DNA from: Prevotellaceae bacterium
GTDB lineage: Bacteria > Bacteroidota > Bacteroidia > Bacteroidales > UBA932
Reading direction: 5' to 3'
Assembly (NCBI GenBank): GCA_031278135.1
Contig: JAITKY010000040.1
Coordinates: 1-5,586 of the forward strand
Length of the DNA stretch: 5,586 nucleotides
Numbering within the stretch: position 1 is the first letter of the stretch; every line of letters starts with the position of its first letter. Positions 1 to 5,586 of the stretch are shown piece after piece. The notes under the pieces were generated by a model. The model did not search any database, was not told where the DNA came from, and saw only the letters and a program-made list of their open reading frames with translations. The translations under genes and the position numbers were made by a program.

Positions 1-1
1 C

Positions 2-2074
2 GAAGAAACAAATGTCAAGACATTGTGGGAAACAAGCGACATCTGGGTTCGACGCAATATCGTTGCCGAAGGATATAATCCGACAAAAAAACTGTTCCTG
101 AAATATTCGCACGACGACACATTTGAACTGTACATGAATGGGATACCGGTAGTTAAAACCGGATACGAATGGCGTAAAGATGTTACAGTGGAACTGTCGG
201 ACGAGGTCAAAGCGACAATAAAGGACGGTCAGATAACAGTTGCTGCGCATTGCAACAATAAAATTGGCGGAGCGCTGGTCGATTTCGGCGTTTATACCGA
301 AGCCGATGTACCGAAATATCTTGATACTCCGGCAGTGCAAAAATCTGTTGATGTCCAGGCAACACAGACGCATTATGTTTTCGATTGCGGAGCGGTAGAA
401 CTTAAACTCTCGTTTACGGCTCCTCTCTTAATGGAGAACTTGAATCTGGTATCACGTCCTGTGAATTATATTTCGTACAGTGTCGCTTCTTTGGACGGGA
501 ACGAACATCAGACGGAGATATATTTCGAAGCTTCCCCGCTCTGGGCGCTGAACGATGCCCGTCAAACAAGTGTGGCGGAAGGTTACGAAAAGGACAATCT
601 GCTCTTTGTCAGAACAGGTAACAGCAATCAGAAGGTTTTGAATAAACGTGGCGATAATGTCCGTATCGACTGGGGATATTTCTATTTGTCGGGCGACAAA
701 GTTAATACTTCGTATGCTGTCGGCAATCCTTATGCTCTCCGTGAGGGCTTTGTCAATAACGGAACGCTTTCGGGCGAGGCCGGGAAAAAGGACAATTCTT
801 TTGTTGCAGTCGCCCAATCGCTTGGAAAGTCGAAATCAGCCTCAGGCAAAATCCTAACAGGGTACGACGATATTTATTCTATCCGATATTTCGGTACAGA
901 CCTCCGTCCGTACTGGAACAAAGCCGGCGACAAAACAATAGAATCAGCTTTTGCCGAAGCTAACAGCGAATTTGTTTCGCTGAAAAACCGTTGCGCAAAA
1001 TTCGATTACGACCTGATTACGCAGGCGACGCAAGCTGGCGGAAAAGAGTATGCCGAACTGTGCGCTCTTGCATATCGTCAGGCAATTGCGGCTCACAAAC
1101 TTGTTGAAGCTCCGGACGGCGATTTGCTGTTCCTGTCCAAAGAGAATTTCAGCAACGGATCAATCGGCACGGTTGATGTTACGTATCCTTCGGCGCCGCT
1201 GTTTCTTTTGTACAACCCCGAACTTGCTAAAGGTCTGTTGAATCACATCTTCTATTATAGCGAAAGCGGTAAATGGACAAAACCGTTCCCTGCTCACGAT
1301 GTTGGCACATATCCATGGGCTAACGGTCAGACTTATGGCGGCGACATGCCTGTCGAAGAAGCCGGTAATATGCTGACTCTGACGGCGGCTGTTGCCAGGA
1401 TTGAAGGTAATGCCAAATATGCCGAAAAACATTGGGACGTCCTGACTGTGTGGACGGATTATCTTGTCGATAAGGGTCTCGACCCCGAAAACCAGTTGTG
1501 TACCGACGATTTTGCCGGTCATTTCGCCCACAATGTGAACCTCTCGGTAAAAGCAATAACAGGTATAGCGTCATACGGGTATCTTGCCGGTAAACTCGGT
1601 AAAAAGGATGTCGCAGAAAAATATACTTCCAAAGCTAAAGCAATGGCTGCCGAATGGGTCAAAATGGCTGACGATGGCGATCATTTCCGCTTGACGTTCG
1701 ACCAACAAGGCTCTTGGAGCCAAAAGTATAATCTTGTGTGGGACAAACTCCTTAAATTAAATATCTTCCCTAAAACGGTGGTCGAAAAGGAAATTCCATA
1801 CTATCTGACAAAACAAAACGTTTATGGAGTGCCTTTAGATAATCGTAAAAATTATACGAAATCCGACTGGATAATCTGGACGGCTACTCTTGCCGACGAT
1901 GTCGAAACATTCGGCAAGTTTATATCGCCTCTGTATAAGTTCATGAACGAAACGATTGACCGTATTCCAATGTCTGACTGGTATAATACCGACAATAAAA
2001 GACATGTGGGATTCCGCGCCCGTTCGGTCGTAGGTGGATATTATATCAAATTGCTGGAAAAGAAATTGAAATAA
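2..2074 (+). CDS. Glutaminase A-like protein (DUF5127/DUF4965/DUF1793 family), 5' partial
   Basis: This is the C-terminal 690 residues of a probable secreted enzyme related to fungal glutaminase A, which hydrolyses L-glutamine to glutamate and ammonia; activity of bacterial members is mostly untested. The frame is open to the left edge, so the TTG at 23 is not the start; relatives as I remember them are about 820-850 residues, so the signal peptide and the DUF4964-like N-terminus are off-window. In order from base 2: a beta-rich jelly-roll-like segment (about 8-98, with TLWETSDIWVRR, YSHDDTFELYMNG and AAHCNNKIGGALVDFG); the DUF5127-type domain (about 110-330, SRPVNYISYSV); then the alpha-helical six-hairpin DUF4965/DUF1793 region (about 335-690), with conserved stretches HDVGTYPWANGQTYGGD, MPVEEAGNM, GVPLDNRKNYTKSDWIIWTA and GFRARSVVGGYY. 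The reading frame is intact to TAA. Family assignment is firm; the substrate is not. Confidence 0.9.
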   Translation, partial: EETNVKTLWETSDIWVRRNIVAEGYNPTKKLFLKYSHDDTFELYMNGIPVVKTGYEWRKDVTVELSDEVKATIKDGQITVAAHCNNKIGGALVDFGVYTEADVPKYLDTPAVQKSVDVQATQTHYVFDCGAVELKLSFTAPLLMENLNLVSRPVNYISYSVASLDGNEHQTEIYFEASPLWALNDARQTSVAEGYEKDNLLFVRTGNSNQKVLNKRGDNVRIDWGYFYLSGDKVNTSYAVGNPYALREGFVNNGTLSGEAGKKDNSFVAVAQSLGKSKSASGKILTGYDDIYSIRYFGTDLRPYWNKAGDKTIESAFAEANSEFVSLKNRCAKFDYDLITQATQAGGKEYAELCALAYRQAIAAHKLVEAPDGDLLFLSKENFSNGSIGTVDVTYPSAPLFLLYNPELAKGLLNHIFYYSESGKWTKPFPAHDVGTYPWANGQTYGGDMPVEEAGNMLTLTAAVARIEGNAKYAEKHWDVLTVWTDYLVDKGLDPENQLCTDDFAGHFAHNVNLSVKAITGIASYGYLAGKLGKKDVAEKYTSKAKAMAAEWVKMADDGDHFRLTFDQQGSWSQKYNLVWDKLLKLNIFPKTVVEKEIPYYLTKQNVYGVPLDNRKNYTKSDWIIWTATLADDVETFGKFISPLYKFMNETIDRIPMSDWYNTDNKRHVGFRARSVVGGYYIKLLEKKLK

Positions 2075-2096
2075 CATTTCTCAACGTTTACAATTC

Positions 2097-2150
2097 AACA
2101 ACAAGCCCTTCGTTTCTTTCTTATAAAAAACGAAGGGTTCGTTGTTTGTT
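2097..2150 (+). terminator. Strong hairpin, probable terminator of the glutaminase-like gene
   Basis: Arms 2097-2115 and 2128-2146 pair over 19 positions with one A-C mismatch and one G-U wobble around a 12-base loop. The core is CCCTTCG against CGAAGGG. It begins 22 bases after the stop codon of the upstream gene and is followed by a T-rich but interrupted tail (TTGTT). Position and strength fit an intrinsic terminator; the imperfect U-tract is the main weakness. It separates the glutaminase-like gene from the following operon. Confidence 0.75.
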
Positions 2151-2158
2151 CGACGCAT

Positions 2159-2178
2159 GTCGGACCCCGAAATCCGAC
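2159..2178. repeat. Short perfect inverted repeat just upstream of the promoter
   Basis: GTCGGA (2159-2164) and TCCGAC (2173-2178) form a perfect 6-base inverted repeat with an 8-base spacer, ending 4 bases before the TTTG promoter element at 2183. An overlapping pairing, CGAC (2151-2154) with GTCG (2159-2162), is also possible. The position would suit an operator for a dimeric regulator. It could equally be chance or an extension of the terminator region. No regulator can be named from the sequence. Confidence 0.3.
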
Positions 2179-2182
2179 GATT

Positions 2183-2212
2183 TTTGGGATTCAAAAAAAA
2201 GAATTACTTTTG
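2183..2212 (+). promoter_or_regulatory. Bacteroidota-type promoter for the three-gene operon
   Basis: TTTG at 2183-2186 (-33 element) is followed after 18 bases by TACTTTTG at 2205-2212, a full match to the TAnnTTTG -7 consensus of the Bacteroidota primary sigma factor. The usual spacing is about 19 bases. Transcription would start near 2218-2221, leaving a leader of about 25-28 bases before the ATG at 2246. This also argues against starting the next gene at the in-frame TTG at 2210, which lies inside the -7 element. Confidence 0.7.
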
Positions 2213-2245
2213 TGCCGGTATTTTAGAAAAATTAAATGTTCGTAT

Positions 2246-3196
2246 ATGTTGGATACATTAGTTAACAGGACAGCAATTAAGATTTTTGCGATTACAATAA
2301 TCGTCATTGTAACCGGTTGTGCAGGAGGGCAATCGAAAGGTTTCGAAACCTCCGATAAATTTTCGCTTTTGTGGGAAATCACAGGTAACGGCACACAAAA
2401 ACCATCGTATCTGTATGGAACGATACATATCTATGATTCAAGCATTTTCAAGATTCCGCAGGAAGTTTACACAGCCATAGATCTTTGTGATAATTTTGCT
2501 TTGGAAGTCGATTTAAACAACATCGACCAGGGAAAAGTACTTCAAAGAGTTATGATAAATGATCCCGACAGTACCCTCGACAAACTCCTTGAACCCGAAA
2601 TATATGCCGAAATACAAAAGATTCCTTTCATCAAAATGATGGGCGAAGCAGTAAATATGATGAAACCGTTTTATATTCAGCAATATATCCTGATAGAAAA
2701 TCCTTTGACAATGCAGTCTGTCGAACTGAATTTGAACAGTCATGCAAAAAATAAATCAAAGAACATACTTGGAATCGAAACTGTCGACGAACAGTTTGAC
2801 ATGATTGACGCTATTTCATTGTCGGAACAGGCTCAGGGAATTAAGGACGTTTACGACTACTGTAAACGGGAAAATCTCGGATTCGCCGAAGCAGGCAATA
2901 AGATGTTCACCACCATACAGATTACGTATAAAGAACAGGATTTTGAGAGGCTTGCCAATCTTGAAGAAGAATTTAAAATGACCTCAAATTCTTCTGTTTC
3001 CGATTCGGCGATCATCGGAAAACGAAATCTCAATATGGCAAACAGGATCGACAATTTTATCAAACAGGATAAAACTCTGTTTGTTGCGGTTGGCGCAATG
3101 CATCTCCCCGATTACAAAAATTTGCGCGGAGTAGTCGCTATTCTGAAAGAAAAAGGATACAGCCTGCGACCTGTTTTAATTGATTTGACAAAGTAA
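2246..3196 (+). CDS. TraB/GumN (PrgY/Tiki-like) family lipoprotein
   Basis: This 316-residue protein is probably anchored to the envelope. The N-terminus has a hydrophobic stretch (about 10-22) ending in a lipobox V-T-G-C with the lipidated cysteine at 25. The mature part matches the TraB/GumN family (PF01963): LLWEITGNG and YLYGTIHI with G58-x-x-H61, GIE with E178, a conserved R260-N261, and AVGAMH with G283-x-x-H286 followed by HLPDY and EKGYSLRPV. The paired GxxH motifs and the glutamate are those thought to hold metal in the related Tiki proteases, so a metal-dependent hydrolase is plausible. Its bacterial substrate is unknown. I chose the ATG at 2246 because the longer TTG start at 2210 overlaps the promoter and would place 12 extra residues before the signal peptide. 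It leads a likely operon, 15 bases before the response regulator. Confidence 0.88.
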   Translation: MLDTLVNRTAIKIFAITIIVIVTGCAGGQSKGFETSDKFSLLWEITGNGTQKPSYLYGTIHIYDSSIFKIPQEVYTAIDLCDNFALEVDLNNIDQGKVLQRVMINDPDSTLDKLLEPEIYAEIQKIPFIKMMGEAVNMMKPFYIQQYILIENPLTMQSVELNLNSHAKNKSKNILGIETVDEQFDMIDAISLSEQAQGIKDVYDYCKRENLGFAEAGNKMFTTIQITYKEQDFERLANLEEEFKMTSNSSVSDSAIIGKRNLNMANRIDNFIKQDKTLFVAVGAMHLPDYKNLRGVVAILKEKGYSLRPVLIDLTK

Positions 3197-3211
3197 TTGA
3201 AATATTTCCGT

Positions 3212-3967
3212 ATGAAGGTATTGATAGTTGAAGACGAAACAGTTGCATACACAAATCTGAAACAAATTATTTCCGAAATCGATCCGGAAATTGAAGTCAT
3301 CGGCAACACGGAGAGCGTGAAGCAAACCGTCAATAAATTGCAGAAAACAGCAAATTTACCTGACCTGATTTTCATGGATATACATCTTTCAGACGGTTCG
3401 GCTTTTAATATTTTAAATCTGATTACAGTCGAAATTCCTATTGTTTTCACCACTGCCTACGACGAATATGCTATCGAAGCGTTCAAAGTTAACAGTATCG
3501 ACTATTTGCTGAAACCAATAGAGGTCGAAGAGGTCCGGCGGGCATTGGAAAAATTCAAGAGATTAAATAAACAGGATATTGTACAATATTTGAACGAGTT
3601 ACCCAAACTGATACCGCAACAGGATAAATATCCCGAAAAAATACTTATCCCTATAAACGACAAACTGATACCTGTTGCATTAGACAGTATATCATGTTTT
3701 TATACTACAGACGAAAAAACTACGGTTATTTTGAAAGGCGGGAAAAATTATCCGTACAAAAAAACGCTCGACAGCATCGCTCAATCGTTGAATCCGAAAT
3801 ATTTTCACCGTGTCAATAAGCAACACATTGTGTCAAAAGCAAGTATAGTCAATATCACGATTTGGTTCGACAGTCGCCTGCTGATAACGCTCGATACGGA
3901 AACACCTGAACGTATTTTCGTTAGCAAAAACAAAGCCGCCGAATTTAAACAATGGATGATATTGTAA
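3212..3967 (+). CDS. LytTR-family response regulator
   Basis: This 251-residue two-component regulator (LytR/AgrA/AlgR type) should bind DNA as a phosphorylated dimer. The receiver domain spans about 1-118, with acidic pair E7/D8, phosphoacceptor D56 in FMDIHLSDG, the switch region FTTAYDEYA (T80/T81) and K101 in LLKPI, so every key residue is present. A linker (about 119-142) leads to the LytTR DNA-binding domain (about 143-251), recognisable from ILIPINDKLIPV, the FYTTDEKTTV strand, FHRVNKQHIV and the C-terminal strand IFVSKNKAAEF. The start is the ATG at 3212; a TTG at 3197 would add five residues before the typical MKVLIVEDE opening. It lies 15 bases after the TraB/GumN gene and 9 before the binding-protein gene. 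Such regulators usually sit beside a LytS-like histidine kinase; none is in this window, so its sensor is unknown. Confidence 0.93.
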   Translation: MKVLIVEDETVAYTNLKQIISEIDPEIEVIGNTESVKQTVNKLQKTANLPDLIFMDIHLSDGSAFNILNLITVEIPIVFTTAYDEYAIEAFKVNSIDYLLKPIEVEEVRRALEKFKRLNKQDIVQYLNELPKLIPQQDKYPEKILIPINDKLIPVALDSISCFYTTDEKTTVILKGGKNYPYKKTLDSIAQSLNPKYFHRVNKQHIVSKASIVNITIWFDSRLLITLDTETPERIFVSKNKAAEFKQWMIL

Positions 3968-3976
3968 ATTTTAGAT

Positions 3977-5101
3977 ATGAATAGAATAATAATCATTTGT
4001 TTATCTGTATTTTTATACGGATGTGCGCCGAAAACAGCGGAGAAAAACCGTAACACTTTTTCCGAATACGAGATTTACAAACCCAAATATGCTCATGGAT
4101 TTTCGTTGTATCGTTCCGGTGACACGACTGTTCTCAAAGTTACCGATCCCTGGCAATTTGCTTCGGATGTGGAGTTTAATTACTTTCTCACTCCCAATGC
4201 TTCGCCGAATGCGCTTAACGAAATAAAAATCCCTGTAACAAAGGCTGTTTGCATGTCCACAACGCATGTGGCTTTTATTTCTGCTTTAGACAGAATAACA
4301 TCAATATCAGGCGTGTCGGGGCTCAGACATGTGTCTGATTCTGCCGTGATTGCGATGAGTAAGGAAAACAAAGTCGTAGATGTCGGTTACGATTCGAATC
4401 TGTCGTACGAACTTGTCTTTTCACTGATGCCCGACGTTGTGTTTGCGTATGGCGTGAAAGGCGAATTTGCCACTATCGAAAAAAAGTTGAACGAACTTGG
4501 CGTAAAAGTCGTGTATTTCGGCGAATATATGGAAGATACGCCTCTGGGAAAAGCCGAATGGATAGTGGCAATGTCGGCATTTTTCGGTGAACAGCAGTGT
4601 GCCGTAAAAATTTTTGAACAGATAGAATCAAACTATATCAACACGGCAAAATTGTTGAACAATATTGATTATAAGCCCAAAGTAATGTTTAACGTCCCGT
4701 ATAAAGACACATGGTATTTGCCCGGTACCAATAGTTATATGGTGAAATTCGTCAACGACGCCGGCGCTGAATATATCTATCCGGCTAACAAAGGCCGTAA
4801 CAGTCTGCCAATGAGCATCGAAAAAGCATACAGCATCGCTCACACCGCCGATTTCTGGCTTATCGGAAACACTTCAAAATCACTCGACGACCTGAAAAAT
4901 ACTGATCCAAGAATGTCCGAAATCCCGGCATTTAAAAACAAAAAGGTATTCAACAGCAATCTGCGCGCAAACGACTATGGCGACGATTTTTGGGAATCGG
5001 GAATAGTCAAACCGGATATTATCCTAAAGGATCTGATTAAAATATTTCACTCGGAACTTTTGCCTTATCACGAATTTTATTATTACAGACACTTGAAGTA
5101 A
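3977..5101 (+). CDS. ABC transporter substrate-binding lipoprotein, BtuF/FhuD-like (Peripla_BP_2)
   Basis: This 374-residue lipoprotein belongs to the class III (helical-backbone) binding proteins that deliver cobalamin, haem or ferric siderophores to BtuCD/FecCD-type importers. It has a signal sequence with lipobox L-Y-G-C (lipidated C16), a Bacteroidota-type leader region of about 70 residues, then the PF01497 domain (about 88-350): VCMSTTHVAF, ISGVSG, LMPDVVFAYG, LGVKVVYFGEY, the conserved TPLGKAEWI, the second lobe from about 233 (KVMFNVPYKDTWYLPG), and a closing NDYGDDFWESGIVKPD. The ligand cannot be told from sequence. The ATG at 3977 gives a compact signal peptide and lies 9 bases after the regulator stop, so co-transcription is likely. 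No permease or ATPase gene follows; the next 485 bases are non-coding, so it must either share a transporter encoded elsewhere or act as a stand-alone binder or sensor. Confidence 0.9.
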   Translation: MNRIIIICLSVFLYGCAPKTAEKNRNTFSEYEIYKPKYAHGFSLYRSGDTTVLKVTDPWQFASDVEFNYFLTPNASPNALNEIKIPVTKAVCMSTTHVAFISALDRITSISGVSGLRHVSDSAVIAMSKENKVVDVGYDSNLSYELVFSLMPDVVFAYGVKGEFATIEKKLNELGVKVVYFGEYMEDTPLGKAEWIVAMSAFFGEQQCAVKIFEQIESNYINTAKLLNNIDYKPKVMFNVPYKDTWYLPGTNSYMVKFVNDAGAEYIYPANKGRNSLPMSIEKAYSIAHTADFWLIGNTSKSLDDLKNTDPRMSEIPAFKNKKVFNSNLRANDYGDDFWESGIVKPDIILKDLIKIFHSELLPYHEFYYYRHLK

Positions 5102-5176
5102 TTTTTTGCCCACAAATTAATCAACGGATTGCATTACTGCATTCGTAATAATGTTTTCGTAAATGATATATTTTCA

Positions 5177-5197
5177 GTCGATTATAATCACATCGAC
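5177..5197. repeat. Small inverted repeat downstream of the binding-protein gene
   Basis: GTCGAT (5177-5182) and ATCGAC (5192-5197) are perfect 6-base arms around a 9-base loop. The 10-base palindrome GATTATAATC (5180-5189) overlaps the left arm. There is no T-tract after it, so it is not a terminator by itself. It lies in the 3' untranslated part of the probable operon transcript and may be a processing or stabilising hairpin, or chance. Confidence 0.3.
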
Positions 5198-5207
5198 GAC
5201 CATCACT

Positions 5208-5244
5208 GCGAACACAATATTTGTTCAACTCGCCGATTTTTTTT
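5208..5244 (+). terminator. Possible terminator of the three-gene operon
   Basis: GCGA plus ACA (5208-5214) can pair with TGT (5222-5224) and TCGC (5230-5233) around a 7-base loop, with a 5-base bulge on the right side. GAACA/TGTTC (5210-5214/5222-5226) is an alternative. A run of eight T follows at 5237-5244. The T-run is good, the hairpin is mediocre. It is about 107 bases beyond the stop codon and is the best terminator candidate for the preceding genes. Confidence 0.4.
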
Positions 5245-5287
5245 ATGTAAATAAATATCATCTCTGACCACAGCACGTTAATAATGA

Positions 5288-5303
5288 TGCCGATTTCTCG
5301 GCA
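5288..5303. repeat. Perfect small hairpin TGCCGA-TTTC-TCGGCA
   Basis: Six perfect base pairs enclose a four-base loop, immediately before the large hairpin at 5307. No T-tract follows directly. It may be part of the same structured unit as its right-hand neighbour, but no function can be assigned. Confidence 0.4.
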
Positions 5304-5306
5304 AAT

Positions 5307-5382
5307 GGGTGTACTTTTTATCCATAGATTACACACATAAGTCCGAAATCTGTGAATAAAAAGGGAATTTTGTCGTACACCC
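5307..5382. repeat. Long imperfect inverted repeat (23-pair hairpin, possible MITE-like remnant)
   Basis: The outer arms GGGTGTAC (5307-5314) and GTACACCC (5375-5382) are perfect. Next to them TTTTTAT (5315-5321) pairs with ATAAAAA (5356-5362), and after one C-A mismatch CATAGATT (5323-5330) pairs with AATCTGTG (5347-5354) with one wobble. The terminal loop is 16 bases (5331-5346). A 12-base insertion, GGGAATTTTGTC at 5363-5374, is present on the right side only. Such a pattern fits a small non-autonomous element with terminal inverted repeats, a deleted insertion sequence, or a structured RNA. I see no target-site duplication and no coding sequence within it. Confidence 0.55.
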
Positions 5383-5519
5383 CACTATTTACGTCTTTGT
5401 TTTTGATTGTAAAAAATATTACGGTCCGAACAACAATTGATGCCCAAAATACGTTATTGATGTGGGAAAAAAAGAGAGAAAGAGTACAAAGGACGCAAAG
5501 ATTGTTTCTTTTGCCCCTT

Positions 5520-5578
5520 CGGTAAATCCCGCAGATGCCTTCCTAACAAACAGGGAACTGCGGGACTTTACTGTTTTG
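5520..5578 (+). terminator. Terminator-like hairpin with no gene in front of it
   Basis: Arms 5520-5534 and 5558-5573 form about 15 pairs with a CCCGCAG/CTGCGGG core, one bulged C at 5566 and one G-U wobble. The 23-base loop can partly fold through TTCC and GGAA. It is followed by TTTTGT at 5574-5579. This fits a + strand intrinsic terminator and would end either read-through from the operon or an unannotated short transcript from the intergenic region. On the - strand no T-tract follows the hairpin. Confidence 0.55.
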
Positions 5579-5585
5579 TACAAAA
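5574..5585. repeat. Perfect 12-base palindrome TTTTGTACAAAA
   Basis: The sequence is identical to its reverse complement and overlaps the T-rich tail of the preceding hairpin, at the right edge of the window. It could be a binding site for a dimeric regulator of a gene further right, or simply the tail of a terminator that works on both strands. The flanking sequence needed to decide is not present. Confidence 0.35.
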
Positions 5586-5586
5586 A

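Larger units (their letters stand above)
5102..5586. other. Intergenic region without a recognisable gene
   Basis: This 485-base stretch is AT-rich and has stops in all + frames at short intervals. The longest open frame on the - strand (5121-5336, 71 codons, GTG start) has no visible leader or family match and runs through several inverted repeats. The region holds five hairpins or inverted repeats, listed separately, a purine-rich stretch at 5464-5500, and no tRNA, rRNA, cobalamin riboswitch box or CRISPR repeat that I can recognise. Confidence 0.6.

Noticed and set aside
452..1574. Several - strand and alternate-frame open frames inside the glutaminase-like gene
   Set aside because: They lie wholly within a strongly conserved coding sequence and their translations show no family features.
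2210..2245. Upstream TTG start for the TraB/GumN gene
   Set aside because: The TTG is part of the -7 promoter element, so it would lie before the transcription start.
5082..5109. ATTAC/GTAAT hairpin over the stop codon of the binding-protein gene followed by TTTTTT
   Set aside because: Only five A/T-rich pairs with an 11-base loop, too weak to call a terminator although the T-run is suggestive.
5121..5336. 71-codon - strand open frame with GTG start in the 3' intergenic region
   Set aside because: No recognisable domain, no good promoter or leader, and it runs through several inverted repeats; an open frame of this length is expected by chance.
5307..5382. Integron attC-like site
   Set aside because: The size and one-sided bulge resemble attC, but the GTTRRRY and RYYYAAC core sites are absent at the ends.
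5460..5525. Short basic + strand peptide frame (21 codons, ATG at 5460) running into the orphan terminator, reminiscent of a leader peptide
   Set aside because: No ribosome-binding context, no run of regulatory codons, and no alternative antiterminator pairing that I can see.
5102..5586. Cobalamin riboswitch associated with a BtuF-like gene
   Set aside because: It would be expected upstream of the genes, and I see no B12-box-like sequence here or in the 171-base gap at 2075-2245.

Overview
The window looks like chromosomal DNA from a Bacteroidota bacterium, most likely a member of Bacteroidales. The evidence is a GtaA-type glutaminase-like protein of the kind common in that group, two lipoproteins with short lipoboxes, a LytTR response regulator, AT-rich leaders without clear Shine-Dalgarno sequences, and a good match to the Bacteroidota promoter (TTTG, then TAnnTTTG). 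Base composition is moderately AT-rich in the genes and more so between them. All recognised genes are on the + strand.

Layout. Bases 2-2074 hold the 3' part of a large secreted glutaminase A-like protein (DUF5127/DUF4965/DUF1793 type) whose 5' end lies outside the window. A strong hairpin at 2097-2146 probably ends this transcript. A promoter at 2183-2212 then opens a compact three-gene run: a TraB/GumN-family lipoprotein (2246-3196), a LytTR-family response regulator (3212-3967) and a BtuF/FhuD-like periplasmic-binding lipoprotein (3977-5101). The gaps are 15 and 9 bases and I see no internal terminator, so they are probably one transcript. The last 485 bases carry no convincing gene but are rich in inverted repeats: a possible terminator at 5208-5244, a small hairpin at 5288-5303, an unusual 23-pair hairpin at 5307-5382, and a good terminator-like hairpin at 5520-5578 that has no recognised gene in front of it.

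How the genes may work together. The glutaminase-like protein is probably a separate unit acting on peptides or glycans outside the cytoplasm. The following three genes link a possible envelope metal-dependent hydrolase, a transcription regulator and a metal-chelate or cobalamin binding lipoprotein. No partner histidine kinase, permease or ATPase is in the window, so the regulator and the binding protein must find partners elsewhere. A shared role in metal or cofactor uptake is inference from gene order only. I found no clear new defence, mobile or RNA system. The least explained parts are the three-gene combination and the structured 3' intergenic region.
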